Source of the DNA: Actinernus sp. WN-2022
Lineage: Eukaryota > Cnidaria > Anthozoa > Actiniaria > Actinernidae
Length of the DNA stretch: 64,000 nucleotides
Assembly (NCBI GenBank): GCA_030867875.1
Contig: JAOWCC010001634.1
Coordinates: forward strand, 140,636,365-140,700,364
Direction: 5' to 3'
A program made the position numbers and the translations under genes. Shown here in pieces: positions 35,183 through 46,079 of this stretch (its first letter is position 1; each line of letters begins with the position of its first letter). The notes under the pieces are model-generated. The model saw only the letters and a program-made list of their open reading frames with translations, ran no database searches and was not told the origin of the DNA.

Positions 35183-36181
35183 GACGGGACCGCCATTTTA
35201 CGTGATCATCCGATCGAGGCACGAGGGATCGAAAAGGCGTAGGCGCGAACACTGCGCTTCTCTGTTTCTCTTAATGTTGCCTGGGTGGCTAATTGAACGA
35301 GCAGGAAGCATACAAATGTTTTGCTGCACGGGTGGATATACGAGGAAACGTTGTTGCCGAAAAAAAACTAACGAATGCGCACTGTGTCAAATTGTCTTGC
35401 CGGTGGGGTCTGGGTTTGTGTTGCTAAGAAACACATATGCTGTGTGTCACTGGAGCCTAGTAAACATTGTTTTCCTCTATAGCCAACGTGAAAACATTGT
35501 TGCGGAAACAAATTTTGCCTCATCGAAACAAAAAAATGTCTTTGAAATGCTTCCTTCCTGGAAGATTGATTTTTTTTGCGCAAATTTTCCCGCGGACTTT
35601 GACTCGTTTTTACAGACAAATGTATGGAAAACTAAATCCACGATTGCATGCTTCCCAGCACAGCTACATCCCTCAAATTTCGATCAATTAATCTTTTACC
35701 TGGTATCTTAAGTTTGTATCTGAAGAATATTTCAGAAATTCGATTTTACGGATTTTATTTGTCATCGGATTCCCATACAAACACTGTATTTCGCGCCATG
35801 TTTACAACCCTTTCAAAATGTCGGAATTATAATAAACCGCGAACTGGTCTATTACCTTAAAACTGTAAAGAAATACGTTATTCTTTGTGTACGAGGTTTG
35901 TAGTTTCTCAGCTGTAGGATGTCCGGTGTCCGCGGGGAACAGGATATCAGGACACGTGACTTGTCTCTTCGTGTGTACCGACCTTTACGTCTGCGAGCGG
36001 GCGAGGCGCGCGGCGTGATTTTTTTTTCACTTGTGTGGGTTGTTCTTTTATCTTTTGTTTTCCATATTGATTTTCTTTTTCTTTTTTTATGCAACGAGCT
36101 CCGCTATAAAGAGATACGAGGACGACAGTAAAAAATCGCATACAAGTGTATCACAGGCAGCTTTAAGCAGAGAGTGAGCCA

Positions 36182-36248
36182 TTATGCACTAGTCTAAATC
36201 AACCCCCCCCCCCCTCCCCCTCCCACCCTGTCCCGGGTTGGGGGAGGA

Positions 36249-36290
<42 letters not shown>

Positions 36291-36307
36291 CTTTGACTAG
36301 TGCATTA
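36182..36307. repeat. Foldback with poly-C/poly-G arms and a 46-bp G run
   Basis: TTATGCACTAGTC at 36182 is mirrored by GACTAGTGCATTA ending at 36307. The arms continue as C-rich and G-rich tracts, with uninterrupted G at 36252-36297. The run length is not trustworthy in an assembly. Confidence 0.85.
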
Positions 36308-36385
36308 CCTAAAATCAAAAATGAATAAAATACCCTGTCTAGACAGTACAGTACAGGTGAAAATATTTATAGATTTTATGATAAT

Positions 36386-36627
36386 TTACTTGACACGCGC
36401 CATCAACAACATCCGCGCCAAGTGCCAAGGCATTTCATACAATTCTTGGTAAGGGGGTCGGGACATGCCTTCAACGGTAATATAGTTGTTTTTCCCTGGT
36501 AACGCCGAGAAGATATGCCACATTCCCTCGTTGAATATACACAAAATGAGCACTTGATCAAGTCCAAATCCATCTCGTGGATAGGGCGGGAAATACACGT
36601 GCAGACGTTACACGCAGTTCCTGTCAC
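36386..36627 (-). other. Overlapping minus-strand ORFs, unknown
   Basis: Two frames are open. One (36403-36627) is cysteine-rich: 10 or so Cys in 74 residues, including CNVCTC and CMKC. The other (36386-36598) starts MYFPPYPRDGFGLDQV and looks more like a globular protein fragment. It lies inside the 4.8-kb TTAA element. I recognise neither; either could be a fragment of a captured or element-encoded protein. Confidence 0.25.
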
Positions 36628-38178
36628 GCAATTCTTGAGATATCATTATATCACTGAAGTGATTTCATCTATTTCGGTGATACCACATTTGATTTCATGG
36701 ATTATACACGCATTTTGGTATTTCAACGGAACGAACAGAATATTATGCACAAGATTGAAACAAATTGAGTCCGTAACAAGGTAGTAACGACATCAGAATG
36801 GCTTCCCGTTGCTGAATCTAAACGGTTCTAACTTGGCCAACTATTCGATGAGCATATAATAAAGGGCTTCCAAGAAAACGAAACCATTAGGTTTTTTTTA
36901 TTATGAAAAGAAAACATCGTTTCTTTACAGAATAAAAACTAAAAACTTGAATAGAGAATCGGCTGAAGAACCTAAATACGACTGTATACGTGCATTTCTA
37001 CTTGTCACTCATTCACCCCGCTACAGAGGCTCGCAAAATTCAGAGTGACTCGCCGGATTAGAAGCTGTATTTAAAGCGTAGCGTAGTTTGAAATCCTCTA
37101 TATATCATAGTCAAAGAAAATTCATTGTCTTTGATCCAATCAACAATTTTAAACGAAGATACTGCCATAGACTATGAGTACCTATTTTTCAGCTTTGACT
37201 CCGTCAAACTCGACAATAATTCAGTCACTTTAGACATCTGCATATCGGGTGATGGACTTGGTCACCCTTCAAAACTAAAATAATATTGAAAATGAATGTG
37301 CATTCCGATTTTAATCGGAAAAAAATCGCCGTGTCGCCATATCGTCGTTTGTTTAATAACTGAACATTGCGGATTTTGAGAGTGCGTAATCTCTAACCCA
37401 GCATTAACTTTACAGAGATTTTTTTTACCAGATGCAAAGATCTATTGTAAGTCAATCTAGGAATATTTCTAAATTCAAAGAAAAGAAGGCCGCAACTCTG
37501 CAAACGGCCATTGCCAGACAGCATTTATCGGGTTTTAAAAAGACCTATCAAAGTAGCGTTAAATAAAAATTCGACAGAAGCGACAAAATATAAGTAAAAT
37601 TAGTTGATTTTGGTTTTAATATGCTGACGGGACTTAGTACTAAAGCAGGTAAAAATATTATCTTTCTACTTAAAATCATTTGCGATTGCGACATGTTACA
37701 ACATAAGGTATATTTTGCTCTGATTTTGAGCATTTCAGGGGGTCAAACAGTTTGATTGTCATATCTCAAAGGCCTTTTACATTTCAGCCAAACTATTTCA
37801 CATGGGACATTAGCTAGTTAAGATATGAATGTGTGCCAAGTTTAAAGGAAATCGGAGAGGTGCACTGTAGACTCGTCTGCATGGTTTTCACATGGACCCT
37901 CTCTTAAAGGTTTTTGAGCAATAAATGCAATCATAAGTATAATGCACCAAATCCTATCGCTGAAAAATATCTACAATTGGAGATATTATTTTTCAAAGAG
38001 AAGCACATCAGAGCCGAGTGTTTAGAAAATGCTTTGTGTACTGATAAGACTGACGGAATACACACGTGCATTTAAATGTCGAGAAATAAAGAGTGATATA
38101 AAGTATATAAATTTGGAGATTTTATCACGTGTATTTAGCTCCTGTCATGTGCTCCAGGTAAGCCTTTATTTGTCATCA

Positions 38179-38296
38179 GGGCCCGATTGTTCGAGGCAAG
38201 GGTAAGCGCTATCCCGGGGTTAAATCGCTAACCCGAGGGTAACCCGAGGGTAAACTGTACGGGATAAAGCTTTCCTTGCTTCGAACAACCGGGCCC
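38179..38296. mobile_element. Foldback (GGGCCCGATTGTTCGA ends), copy 2, minisatellite contracted
   Basis: Counterpart of 18852-19138 with the same inverted ends. Only CTAACCCGAGGGTAACCCGAG-like remnants of the 20-bp array remain. Confidence 0.85.
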
Positions 38297-38452
38297 AGAT
38301 GAAGGGAGGATCCGGATCAGTTGGCTCCCGCCTGCATGTTTCTTTCGACAAGCTTAACTCTTTAGTGTCTTTGACCAAAATTGGAAAAAATGAGTTGTTT
38401 TGGATTTAATTTTGTTATGTAGCACATATTAACAAAAATATGGACAGCTATA

Positions 38453-39112
38453 TGTCTTTATGAAGCCTGATAAATAGACTTTCAAAATTAGGCTTCAACT
38501 TTTCGCATCTGGCACAATGTAATTAACATAAATTAGCATTAATTAGCATAAATTGGTGACCAATAGCTACGACATCTAGAGAAAAACTGAACTGGAGTCC
38601 ACATAGTGTGTAGTTTGGTAAATAGTTGAAAGCAAAAAGTTACCTTGATGTAGTGGTAAGCATGCCCATCAAATATGGCTGAAATAGAATGAAAGGAATG
38701 GACATAAGAATATTTACAGTCACACTACCCCAAAACGTCATAATAGAGGAAAATCATATAAAACATAATAAAAAATTAACAATATTCATAACAGTATGGA
38801 AAGATGCATGTCTTTATGAAGCCTGATAAATATACTTTCAAAATTGGGCTTCACTTTTCGCATCTGGCACAATGTAATTAACATAAATTAGTATAAATTA
38901 GCATAAATTGGTGACCAATAGCTACGACATCTAGAGAAAAACTGAACTGGAGTCCACATAATGTGTAGTTTGGTAAATAGTTGAAAGCAAAAAGTTACCT
39001 TGATGTAGTGGTAAGCATGCCCATCAAATATGGCTGAAATAGAATGAAAGGAATGGACATAAGAATATTTACAGTCACACTACCCCAAAACGTCATAATA
39101 GAGGAAAATTCG
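38453..39112 (+). repeat. Tandem duplication, 356-bp spacing, inside the piggyBac-like element
   Basis: The 303-base segment from 38453 (TGTCTTTATGAAGCCTGATA) recurs from 38809 with few changes. Each copy contains, on the minus strand, a 36-base segment bounded by TTTCAG and GTAACT (near 38645-38680 and 39000-39036) that looks like a small exon. Confidence 0.85.
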
Positions 39113-39386
39113 GAAAAATAACAGTATAGGTAGATTGTGTCTGCACCACTTCAAATGAAATAAACAAATACATACATGTGTTACTAACACTGTCTTAGCA
39201 CTATTTTGTTTTCAGCTGGATGGATGTAGTAACAACATCCATTACTTTGCCAAGGAAGGGCCAACCATGACACCAGGCAACGTCAGAGAATCTGAATCTG
39301 CCTCCCCTCCCCGCCTTCAAGTGGTAATTAAATCTACTTATGAATAGTCAACATGTTATATTGTACAAAATGCAGTACAATATAAA

Positions 39387-40701
39387 TTATTGCCTATGGT
39401 ACTCCCTGCTATGCCATTCTTGGAAGCAATTCTTGTCCTTGGTGATGTGAAGGTACTTCCCACACTGAGGTGCACTGCAATACGAGGCAATCCTCTTTTC
39501 ACCTCTACCCTGCTGGTAGCACACCACACAATTTCTCCTTACGTCTTGAGAGTAAACTGGCATGTGCACCACATCAAACTGTCCTGGAGGCTGGATTACT
39601 GTAGATGCTGTAGCACGGGCACGAGCACGGGCGCCACCACGAACACGGGGGCCACCACGAGCACGGGGGACACCACGAGCACGGGGGACACCACGACCAC
39701 GGGGGACACCACGACCACGGGGGACACCACGACCACGGGGGACACCACGACCAGCACCGTCATCATCTCCAGCATAGTCGTCACCACTGACATTTTCATC
39801 ATCACCGCCATTGTCGTCATCACCACCATTGTCGTCATCACCGCCATTGTCGTCATCACCAGCACCGTGGTCAATACCAACATCATCGTCATCACCACCA
39901 GCACCATGGTCATCACCAGCATTGTCGTCATCACCGCCTTCATCAGCCTGTTCTCCATCACTATAATAAAAGGAAAACAACATTGTACCCTTTTACTTTC
40001 ATATCACAACAGGCCCATGCAAAATTTAACAATTTTATATGTTTCAGGTTGCTGAATAATTAGTGATTTCTAGTTGTAAACAAAGGACAACAGATAAGTT
40101 GGATATTATAAAAATGTGTAAAATAAATTATACAAATTCACAAAGTAAAATCATATATTTTTAGATATAAAAGCTCAAAAAAAGATAACTAACGTAATAT
40201 GTAAAGTAGAGTTTCATTTAGAGCAGAAATCTTTCCAGAAAATCGACAGCAACGCCAAAACGAATGATGCAGCATAAATTCAGACGCGACCGTGGGGATC
40301 AAATTTCATTCAACGCGTCACCTAAAATATGCTTTTTGATTTCGTTTTTCCTGCCCTGAAAAAACATTATATCCTCCAGATATGTTCTCAAGGATATATC
40401 CAGACATCTTCTTGAGACAATAAGAGAGGTTTCAAACAAATCTAACATGATTTCAATGCCTTTCGAGTCACCAAATCGAACATGTGATTTCCCAACATAC
40501 GTGCTCAAAAATTTGATCACATTCTCACCTCGAATCTTCGCCTGAATTGCAAAGCTGGTGGTCTATTTCCGATTCCTCGCCACTTGACATTCCTTCACCG
40601 CTTTCTTTCTCATCTCCGCTACTTTCCTCGTCAAGACAAGCTAATACTTCATCGAGATTGTAGGTTTTTGAAGTCCTGGGAGCCTTCGCGTTCGACGCCA
40701 T
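39387..40701 (-). CDS. piggyBac-derived protein lacking the DDE core (two exons)
   Basis: Exon 1 is 40529-40701 (ATG at 40701, donor GTGAGA); exon 2 is 39387-39960 (acceptor TTATAG). The phases fit, giving 248 codons. Residues 1-57 resemble the acidic N-terminus of piggyBac transposases (KTYNLDEVLACLDEESSGD). Next come an Asp/Gly-rich repeat (DDDNGGDDDN type), then RGRGVPR repeats. The last ~50 residues form a Cys/His-rich module (RRNCVVCYQQGRGEKR ... YCSAPQCGKYL ... CFQEWHSREYH) matching the zinc-ribbon at the C-terminus of piggyBac transposases. The usual ~350-residue catalytic domain is missing, yet the frame is intact. It might bind element ends without cutting; that is inference. Confidence 0.75.
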
Positions 40702-40959
40702 TTTCTTGAACTAACTCCACGAGGCCCGGAGAAATACAATGAAACAAAAAGTAACCAATCATGAGTTTCGTTAGATCGATTTCGATAAAACTCGCTGTCT
40801 GATTGGCTTAGGATACAGTCACGCCGTACAGCGAGTTTCAGGGCAATCGGAAGTAACACTACGACGCTAGAAAATTTGTTTTTACCCGACCTGGAAGTCG
40901 GATATTTACCTAGCCGGACACGAAAGAGTTAAGAGCTTTATATCACCATGAAGAAGCAA

Positions 40960-41030
40960 AGACCGATACAACGTAGAATTTTGAAATTAGTGGTACAATA
41001 TTTCGGCTGGCCACACCAGCCTTCTTCAGG
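40960..41030 (-). ncRNA. Hammerhead ribozyme-like core of the Penelope-like element
   Basis: On the minus strand CTGAAGA (41029-41023) is followed by the stem GGCTGG / CCAGCC and then GAAA (41004-41001). This is the order of conserved hammerhead elements (CUGAnGA, stem II, GAAA). Hammerhead motifs are known in the terminal repeats of Penelope-like elements. Stems I and III and the cleavage site are not clear to me, so activity is uncertain. Confidence 0.55.
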
Positions 41031-41145
41031 TACAATGAAGAAAATTTACATTGGCGTGTATTTTTGAACTTGATACTGAGCTGTCATAAAACAGATTACA
41101 ATATGATAGATCGTGAAAAAATGTTAAGAAGGTGAAAATAGATAT

Positions 41146-41690
41146 CTAGTATGACTCTTCCCGGATGTTAAGGCCATGAGGTTCGAGTGTTCTCGCCTGT
41201 GCGATTAAAAACGCTTCTCTGCATGGCCTTACGTATAGAGTCTCTCTTAGAAAATATTTTTTCGATAGGAATAAGTTGCATGTCGTTGGCAGTGTGATTA
41301 GGAGAATTAAGAAAATGTTCGGCAACTGTTGTGGGTTTAGATTTGTTGTTAGAGTTATCTATCGTCCGGCGGTGTTCGTTAAATCTGTCTTTTAAGCGTC
41401 GTTTAGTCTTACCTATATATTGTAGATTGCAGCGGTTACATTGAATCATGTAGATTAGATTTTTGGTGTTACAGGTCAGGTTAAATTTGATAGAGCGCGT
41501 TTCACCGGTAGCAAAGAAAGTATAGTTAGTAAGTCCGTCAGAAATGTAAGGGCAAGTGGCGCAGTTCTTCCTACAACGGAACGAGCCAGGTGGGAGTTGG
41601 AGCTGGGAATTAGTCGAGTTAGAAAGGAGTGTAGCTTTAACTAGTAGGTCACGCAGGTTGGTAGTACGTCTAAAAGGCTACCATGGGCAA
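41146..41690 (-). pseudogene. Penelope-like element GIY-YIG endonuclease region
   Basis: The minus frame from 41690 gives TNLRDLLVKA, a CxxC-type segment (FRCRKNCATCPY) and FNLTCNTKNLIYMIQC. It then gives QYIGKTKRRLKDRFNEHR and TVAEHFLN, the linker and GIY-YIG nuclease core of Penelope-like proteins. A one-base shift near 41225 moves the C-terminus (REAFLIAQARTLEPHGLN) into another frame that ends at a TAG at 41146. About 50 residues between this and the reverse-transcriptase part are missing at the insertion. Confidence 0.8.
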
Positions 41691-44600
41691 GTGTTGAAAG
41701 GTTTTCTTACAGCGGTTAGAAGAGAGCAGCAGGCTGTAATGTTTCCTAATGATGTTAGAGATATGTGGAAGGGATGGATTAAAAGTAACAAGAGCCCATC
41801 TGGGCTTTCACTCGGGCCACATGAGATTGAAGATGAAATACACTTTCATTTGAAATCCTCTTAGTAATAACCAAAGGGAAGAATTATTAGCAGTCTTTAG
41901 GAGTGGCCGGTAGCGCGGTGACTTTCATTCTCTGCTCCCCTAGTATATATATACATGTATGTAATTTAATATTTTTGTTTTCTCGTATGTAAATTAAAGT
42001 AGTTGATCTTTTATTGAAAACACTACTTATTCATGTGTGTATGTATGTTCAGACTACTATCGTGCAGCTAGCTAGAGTCTTGAGATATCTGTCAGCAACT
42101 CGCAGCTAGTTAATAAATTAGTACTGTTCAGACCTAGTAACTTAGTAGGTTTTACTTTTTGTTTTTCCCTCTTCTGGTTTGTTTCTATCTCTAAAGATCT
42201 CTAAAAGATAGAAATTTGGTCTATAACTGCCCTTGGCGCAAGTGTTTCGTAATCGCAAATAATTGACCGCCAAAGTGCTCAATTGAAATTTCAACCAAAA
42301 TATTAAAACTGTGCGAAAAACTGCTACTGACTGGTGTTTGGCGATCCTCGTTATCCATGATGGCTCAATTGACGTACAATACACCCGGTAGTTGTCGTGG
42401 TAAGAGAAATTACCTTGGAGCGAGTAGTGAACGTGGTCGTAGCGAGAGCTAGAAGTCGGCTAGATCGGATGATAACACTGACTTGACATTTGAGTACATT
42501 TCAAAACCTTAAAATAACTAAAATCTGTCATCGATGGGCTTTTAGCGCGCTAGATTCTATTCAAGCTACCTCGCTAGGTAGCTTGGAACTTCAAAGTATT
42601 CCACCGACCACTAGCTAGCTAATCACCAGAGCAGAAAAACTGTTCAGACTAAAGAAGCTCGCTACCTCCTGTGGTTAGCTAGCTAGATTTACTAGCCTGA
42701 ACACGGCCACACGTTTACAATTTAGTCTGCAGGTCCGATAAAACTGCAGCGGTTCCAGTCGTAAACAGTCCGAGTTTGACCAAAGTGAAACGATCGAGCT
42801 GCTCGCGTCCGTAGATATATATTTCTTCCTTTGCACTTTTGACATGATATAATTCTTCAAATGGCACCATTGTTTTATTTCTTATCAGTTTAATAATACA
42901 GTTCTCAGCTGTAAAAAAAAATAGAACATTCTATGGAAGATTTCTTGTCCTAAAGTTTGGAAACGTAACACTGACATGCATTTGACGCTAGAAAGTTCAG
43001 TACTCGCGGAAGTACGCAAGGTCAATTTACTAGTGGCAGTTTACTAGTTTGCACTATCGGCTGTTATGGAATGGAAACATACTTTCACAGCTTAATATGT
43101 ATGTCGATTGGTCAGAAGGATATCTTGTTTAAATGCTACGGTCCTTTCGGCATCAGCAAATTTTTAAACGGGAGTTTTCGTACAGTATTTCAAGCTATGC
43201 TGTAGTGCGAGTTCAGTTACGCCACAAATGTCGGTTTTCTCTATGGGTTCTCATGTATTCAATAATTACTTCTGGAGCTTCATATTTATGTCGATTGGTC
43301 ACAATGATTTCCTCTTTCAGTTTTTCCCTTTAGTTTGGACATTAGGGATATATCCTTGGAGATTTCGTACAGTTTAGCGACCGTTGTGTCGAAAGTAGAA
43401 ACGTTCGTTTGTCATGAAAGTGCGTAAACAAACTGTCACAAGCGGTTTCATAGCAGCTCGATGTTTGACTCCCATATAGTCGATGATAACTTATATAGCT
43501 TCATATGTACGTCGATTTCTCACAAGGATTTCCTCTTTCAGTTTTTCCCGTTAGTTTGGACATTAGGGATTTATTCTTGGAGATTTCGTACAGTTTAGCG
43601 ACTGTGTGTTGAAAGTAGAAAAGAGCCCATCTGGCCTTTCACTCGGGCCACATGAGATAATTTGAAGATGAAATACACTTTCATTTGAATTTGATTGAAA
43701 ATAGATCAAAAACTCGGGGAAATGTCCGGCTAAAACTGTATGAATAAATGTGAAATGAAACATAAATTTCATAGCAAGAAAAACATGTAATTCCTAATTA
43801 GAAAGCTCTTCTAAGTCCGCTTCTCAAATTCACAGACTGTTTTACAAAAACATTTGGGCTTATCGACACAAGAGTTCAGTTGACCTTTCAAATAATTTAT
43901 TCTGAGGTACGCATACTCTAAATCACAGAGATGTTAAATAAAGCGATAATTAGAAGAAAAAGTACATTAACAGACAAACTGAGAGGAAATGTATTCAAAT
44001 CTAAAAGAGTTTACTTACAGTACTTACGTAACTGAATCTTTCGTTTTGGTTCCAGTCTTTTGTTAGTGTTGTTGAAAGCATTCCACCTTCGTGCACATAT
44101 GCACTGAATCGGAATGAAAGTCGAAGCCTACCTCGAACTTAACTTTCAGCTAACCTGTTTCCTTTCATTCCACAATGAATAATAATCTCATAAAGTAAGC
44201 CCGTAGCTTTCAATAAATTTGCCAGTGTCTGAATGAAACAGCTAGATCTTTTCCAATTTCTCTCACGAGTCACGGCAGAAGACAGTCTCAAAGAACTTGA
44301 ATTTTGATCCTCTTCACAGTAACGTAATTTAACGTCTCCGATCAATTCCTCTCTCTTTGCTGGCAGTTCATGCTTCTTGTTCGTGTAGTTGCCCCACTGA
44401 GCCGTAACCAGAAAACGGGCACAGCATTTCAGTTGGCATACACTGCGTACATCTGCTTAACTAATTAGATTTGTAAAAATCTTAGCGGATCATGTAAATA
44501 TTCCGCTTGGCTCAAATATGAGAGTTTCTGCCGTCAAAGTTCATTTTTTGTTTCAGTTTTCCCCATATTAGCAGACTTGTATAATGTCTCGAGCTCTCCG

Positions 44601-44934
44601 AATCCAGTAGAAAGACTCTGGTTATTCTGTCGTAAAACATGGACCTGACCCAAATTTAGGTTGTATTGCATAATTGCCCACGATGGAATAGATTTCTGAC
44701 AATGACTATTTGAAATTGATATCTCCTTGTCTCGCCTAGTCTGAGCTTTGAACTTTCTTATCTGAGCGCGCCTGAGGAAATCTAACCTTTGTTTGCGTGA
44801 CCAGCACAGTGCAATCTGATTGGTTCGAATTTGACCTTTAACGCATGCGCAGAAGCCGTCTGACATGGATTAAAAAAAAAAAAAAAGACTTGCATTTTAA
44901 GACTCGGCGCTGCCACAGGCAGCCCGAGTAATAA
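41678..44934 (+). mobile_element. Unclassified repeat inserted in the Penelope-like element
   Basis: It interrupts the Penelope reading frame. Its right end is CTGCCACAGGCAGCCCGAG followed by TAATAA, the same terminus (inverted) as at 52036-52060. An internal stretch, 41910-42030, reappears inverted at 54537-54650. A segment at 41792-41860 (GAGCCCATCTGGGCTTTCAC) recurs at 43622-43692. ORFs here (42142-42384, 44534-44866 and others) show no recognisable domain. The ends fit neither TIR nor LTR classes clearly; the terminal hairpin might suggest a Helitron-like element. Confidence 0.6.
43270..43625 (+). repeat. Imperfect tandem duplication, about 230-bp spacing
   Basis: TTTCCTCTTTCAGTTTTTCC then TTTGGACATTAGGGAT and GAGATTTCGTACAGTTTAGC occur at about 43307-43380 and again at 43535-43600. 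Confidence 0.8.
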
Positions 44935-44935
44935 C

Positions 44936-46079
44936 AAAAGGGATACGGTTAGAACTGTGTGCGTCTTTCGTTTGTAAAGTGAGAGTGCGAGGAATATCGG
45001 CAGCGCGTTGTATTTGTCTAGTAAGGAAGGTGCGGTTATAGCCTCGTTTAAGGAGGTATGTAGTTAATTCAGCAGTACGGGTCTTAAAAGATTCGTCGGT
45101 AGAACAGATACGTCGCAAACGGAGGGCTAAGCTAAAAGGAATAGCTTTTTTGGTATGTTGGGGATGGCAAGACGAATAGAGTAAATGTTGGTGTTTATCA
45201 GTAGGTTTAGTGTAAAGGTCAGTCTCAATATTACCATTGTTTAAAGAAACATTAACGTCAAGGAAAGGTACGTTAGTGGAAGAGTGTGAGCTGGTGAATT
45301 TAATGGTAGGGTGAATGTTATTAAGATAATCGATGAATATTTTTAGGTTATCCAGTCCTTCTGTCCAGATCATAATAATATATCATCGATGTATCGTAGC
45401 CAGGTGTGAGGTTGAAATGGGGCTTTTTCAAGGGCATTAGCTTCGAAATAGCCAAGAAACAGGTTAGAAAAAGAAGGGGCCATTCTGGTACCCATGGCCG
45501 TACCGTGGATTTGAAGGTAATGGTTGTCATTAAAAGAAAAGTTATTCATGGTAAGAATCATGCGAATAAGGTCACAGAGTGTGCCAGTAGGAATGGTTAT
45601 ATGAGCGCGGCGAGTACGCAAAAATTTATCACAGGCGTTAATGCCTTCATTATGCGGAATGTTAGTATACAATGATGAGACATCAAGGGTAACTAATAAA
45701 GAGTTTGCGGGTAAATTATGGATAGCAAGGAGTTTATTAAGAAAGTCATTAGTGTCTTTAACGAAAGAAGGAAATTTACTAACTAAAGGTTTAAGTCCAC
45801 GAAGTGGGATATGCGTTAAGTGGGATGGTTATTAGATGACACAATAGGGCGTCCTGGGTTACCAGGTTTGTGTATTTTAGGTAGAATGTAGAAGCGTCCT
45901 GGTTTAACATCAGTTTGTATTAAGTATTGTCTCGTCTTGTCATTGATAGAGTTGTCAGTGTACATTCTGTTGACATACACTGTAATGCGTTCTTGTATGT
46001 TAGAAGTTATGTCTTCGTTTAGTTGTCGGTAAAATTTGGCGTTATTAAGCTGTCTTTTGCATTCGTCGATGTACCAAGA
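44936..46079 (-). pseudogene. Penelope-like reverse transcriptase, frameshifted
   Basis: The minus-strand frames contain, in order, FYILPKIHKPGNPGRPIVS, LLVTLDVSSLYTNIPHNEG, GTAMGTRMAPSFSNLFLGY, LRYIDDIL (the catalytic YxDD) and SSHSSTNVPFLDVNVS. They end in RIPFVIT where another element interrupts. This is the reverse-transcriptase order of Penelope-like elements, related to telomerase. The frame is broken near 45825 (a stop after SSNNHPT) and at about 45370 just after the YIDD motif. The N-terminus is cut off at the insertion border 46079. Confidence 0.88.

Larger units (their letters stand above)
33078..37903. mobile_element. 4826-bp TTAA-flanked DNA element absent from copy 1
   Basis: Copy 1 reads GAATTTTTTTAAAGG at 18571-18585. 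Copy 2 has the same left flank up to TTAA (33074-33077) and the same right flank from TTAA (37904-37907), so the insertion duplicated TTAA. The ends are imperfect inverted repeats of about 27-45 bp sharing CCATGTGAAAACCATGC and GAGTCTACA. TTAA targets are the hallmark of the piggyBac superfamily, but I see no transposase motif inside. ORFs of 254 codons (34947-35711) and 67 codons (34625-34828) show no recognisable domain and overlap smaller inverted repeats. Confidence 0.85.
38358..40928 (-). mobile_element. piggyBac-like TTAA element, 2571 bp
   Basis: Copy 1 has an uninterrupted AAGCTTAAGAGC near 19190. Here TTAA at 38354-38357 and 40929-40932 flanks an element with inverted ends CTCTTTAGTGTC and GACACGAAAGAG (one mismatch in 12). 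The TTAA target duplication plus a gene with piggyBac-type N-terminal and C-terminal regions places it in that superfamily. Its catalytic core is absent, so it cannot move itself as read here. Confidence 0.88.
40948..46079 (-). mobile_element. Penelope-like retroelement, 5'-truncated, with an 11-bp target duplication
   Basis: TTTATATCACC occurs at 40937-40947 and 46080-46090, while copy 1 has it once (19203-19213): a clean empty site. The element lies on the minus strand, with a reverse-transcriptase region, a GIY-YIG-type endonuclease region, then a hammerhead-like motif near its 3' end. It is split by another repeat at 41678-44934 and carries several frameshifts, so it is dead. Confidence 0.88.

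Noticed and set aside
34947..35711. 254-codon plus-strand ORF as a gene
   Set aside because: It reads through an inverted repeat at 35088-35182, has no recognisable domain or splice context, and lies inside a transposable element.
39596..39961. 121-codon Met/Val-rich minus-strand ORF
   Set aside because: Out-of-frame reading of the same low-complexity repeat; splice phase supports the 39387-39960 frame instead.
39390..40055. 221-codon Thr/Ser-rich plus-strand ORF
   Set aside because: It is the antisense of the Asp-rich and RGVPR repeats of the minus-strand piggyBac-derived gene.
45406..45835. Plus-strand ORFs over the Penelope-like reverse transcriptase
   Set aside because: They are antisense to a clear minus-strand reverse transcriptase.
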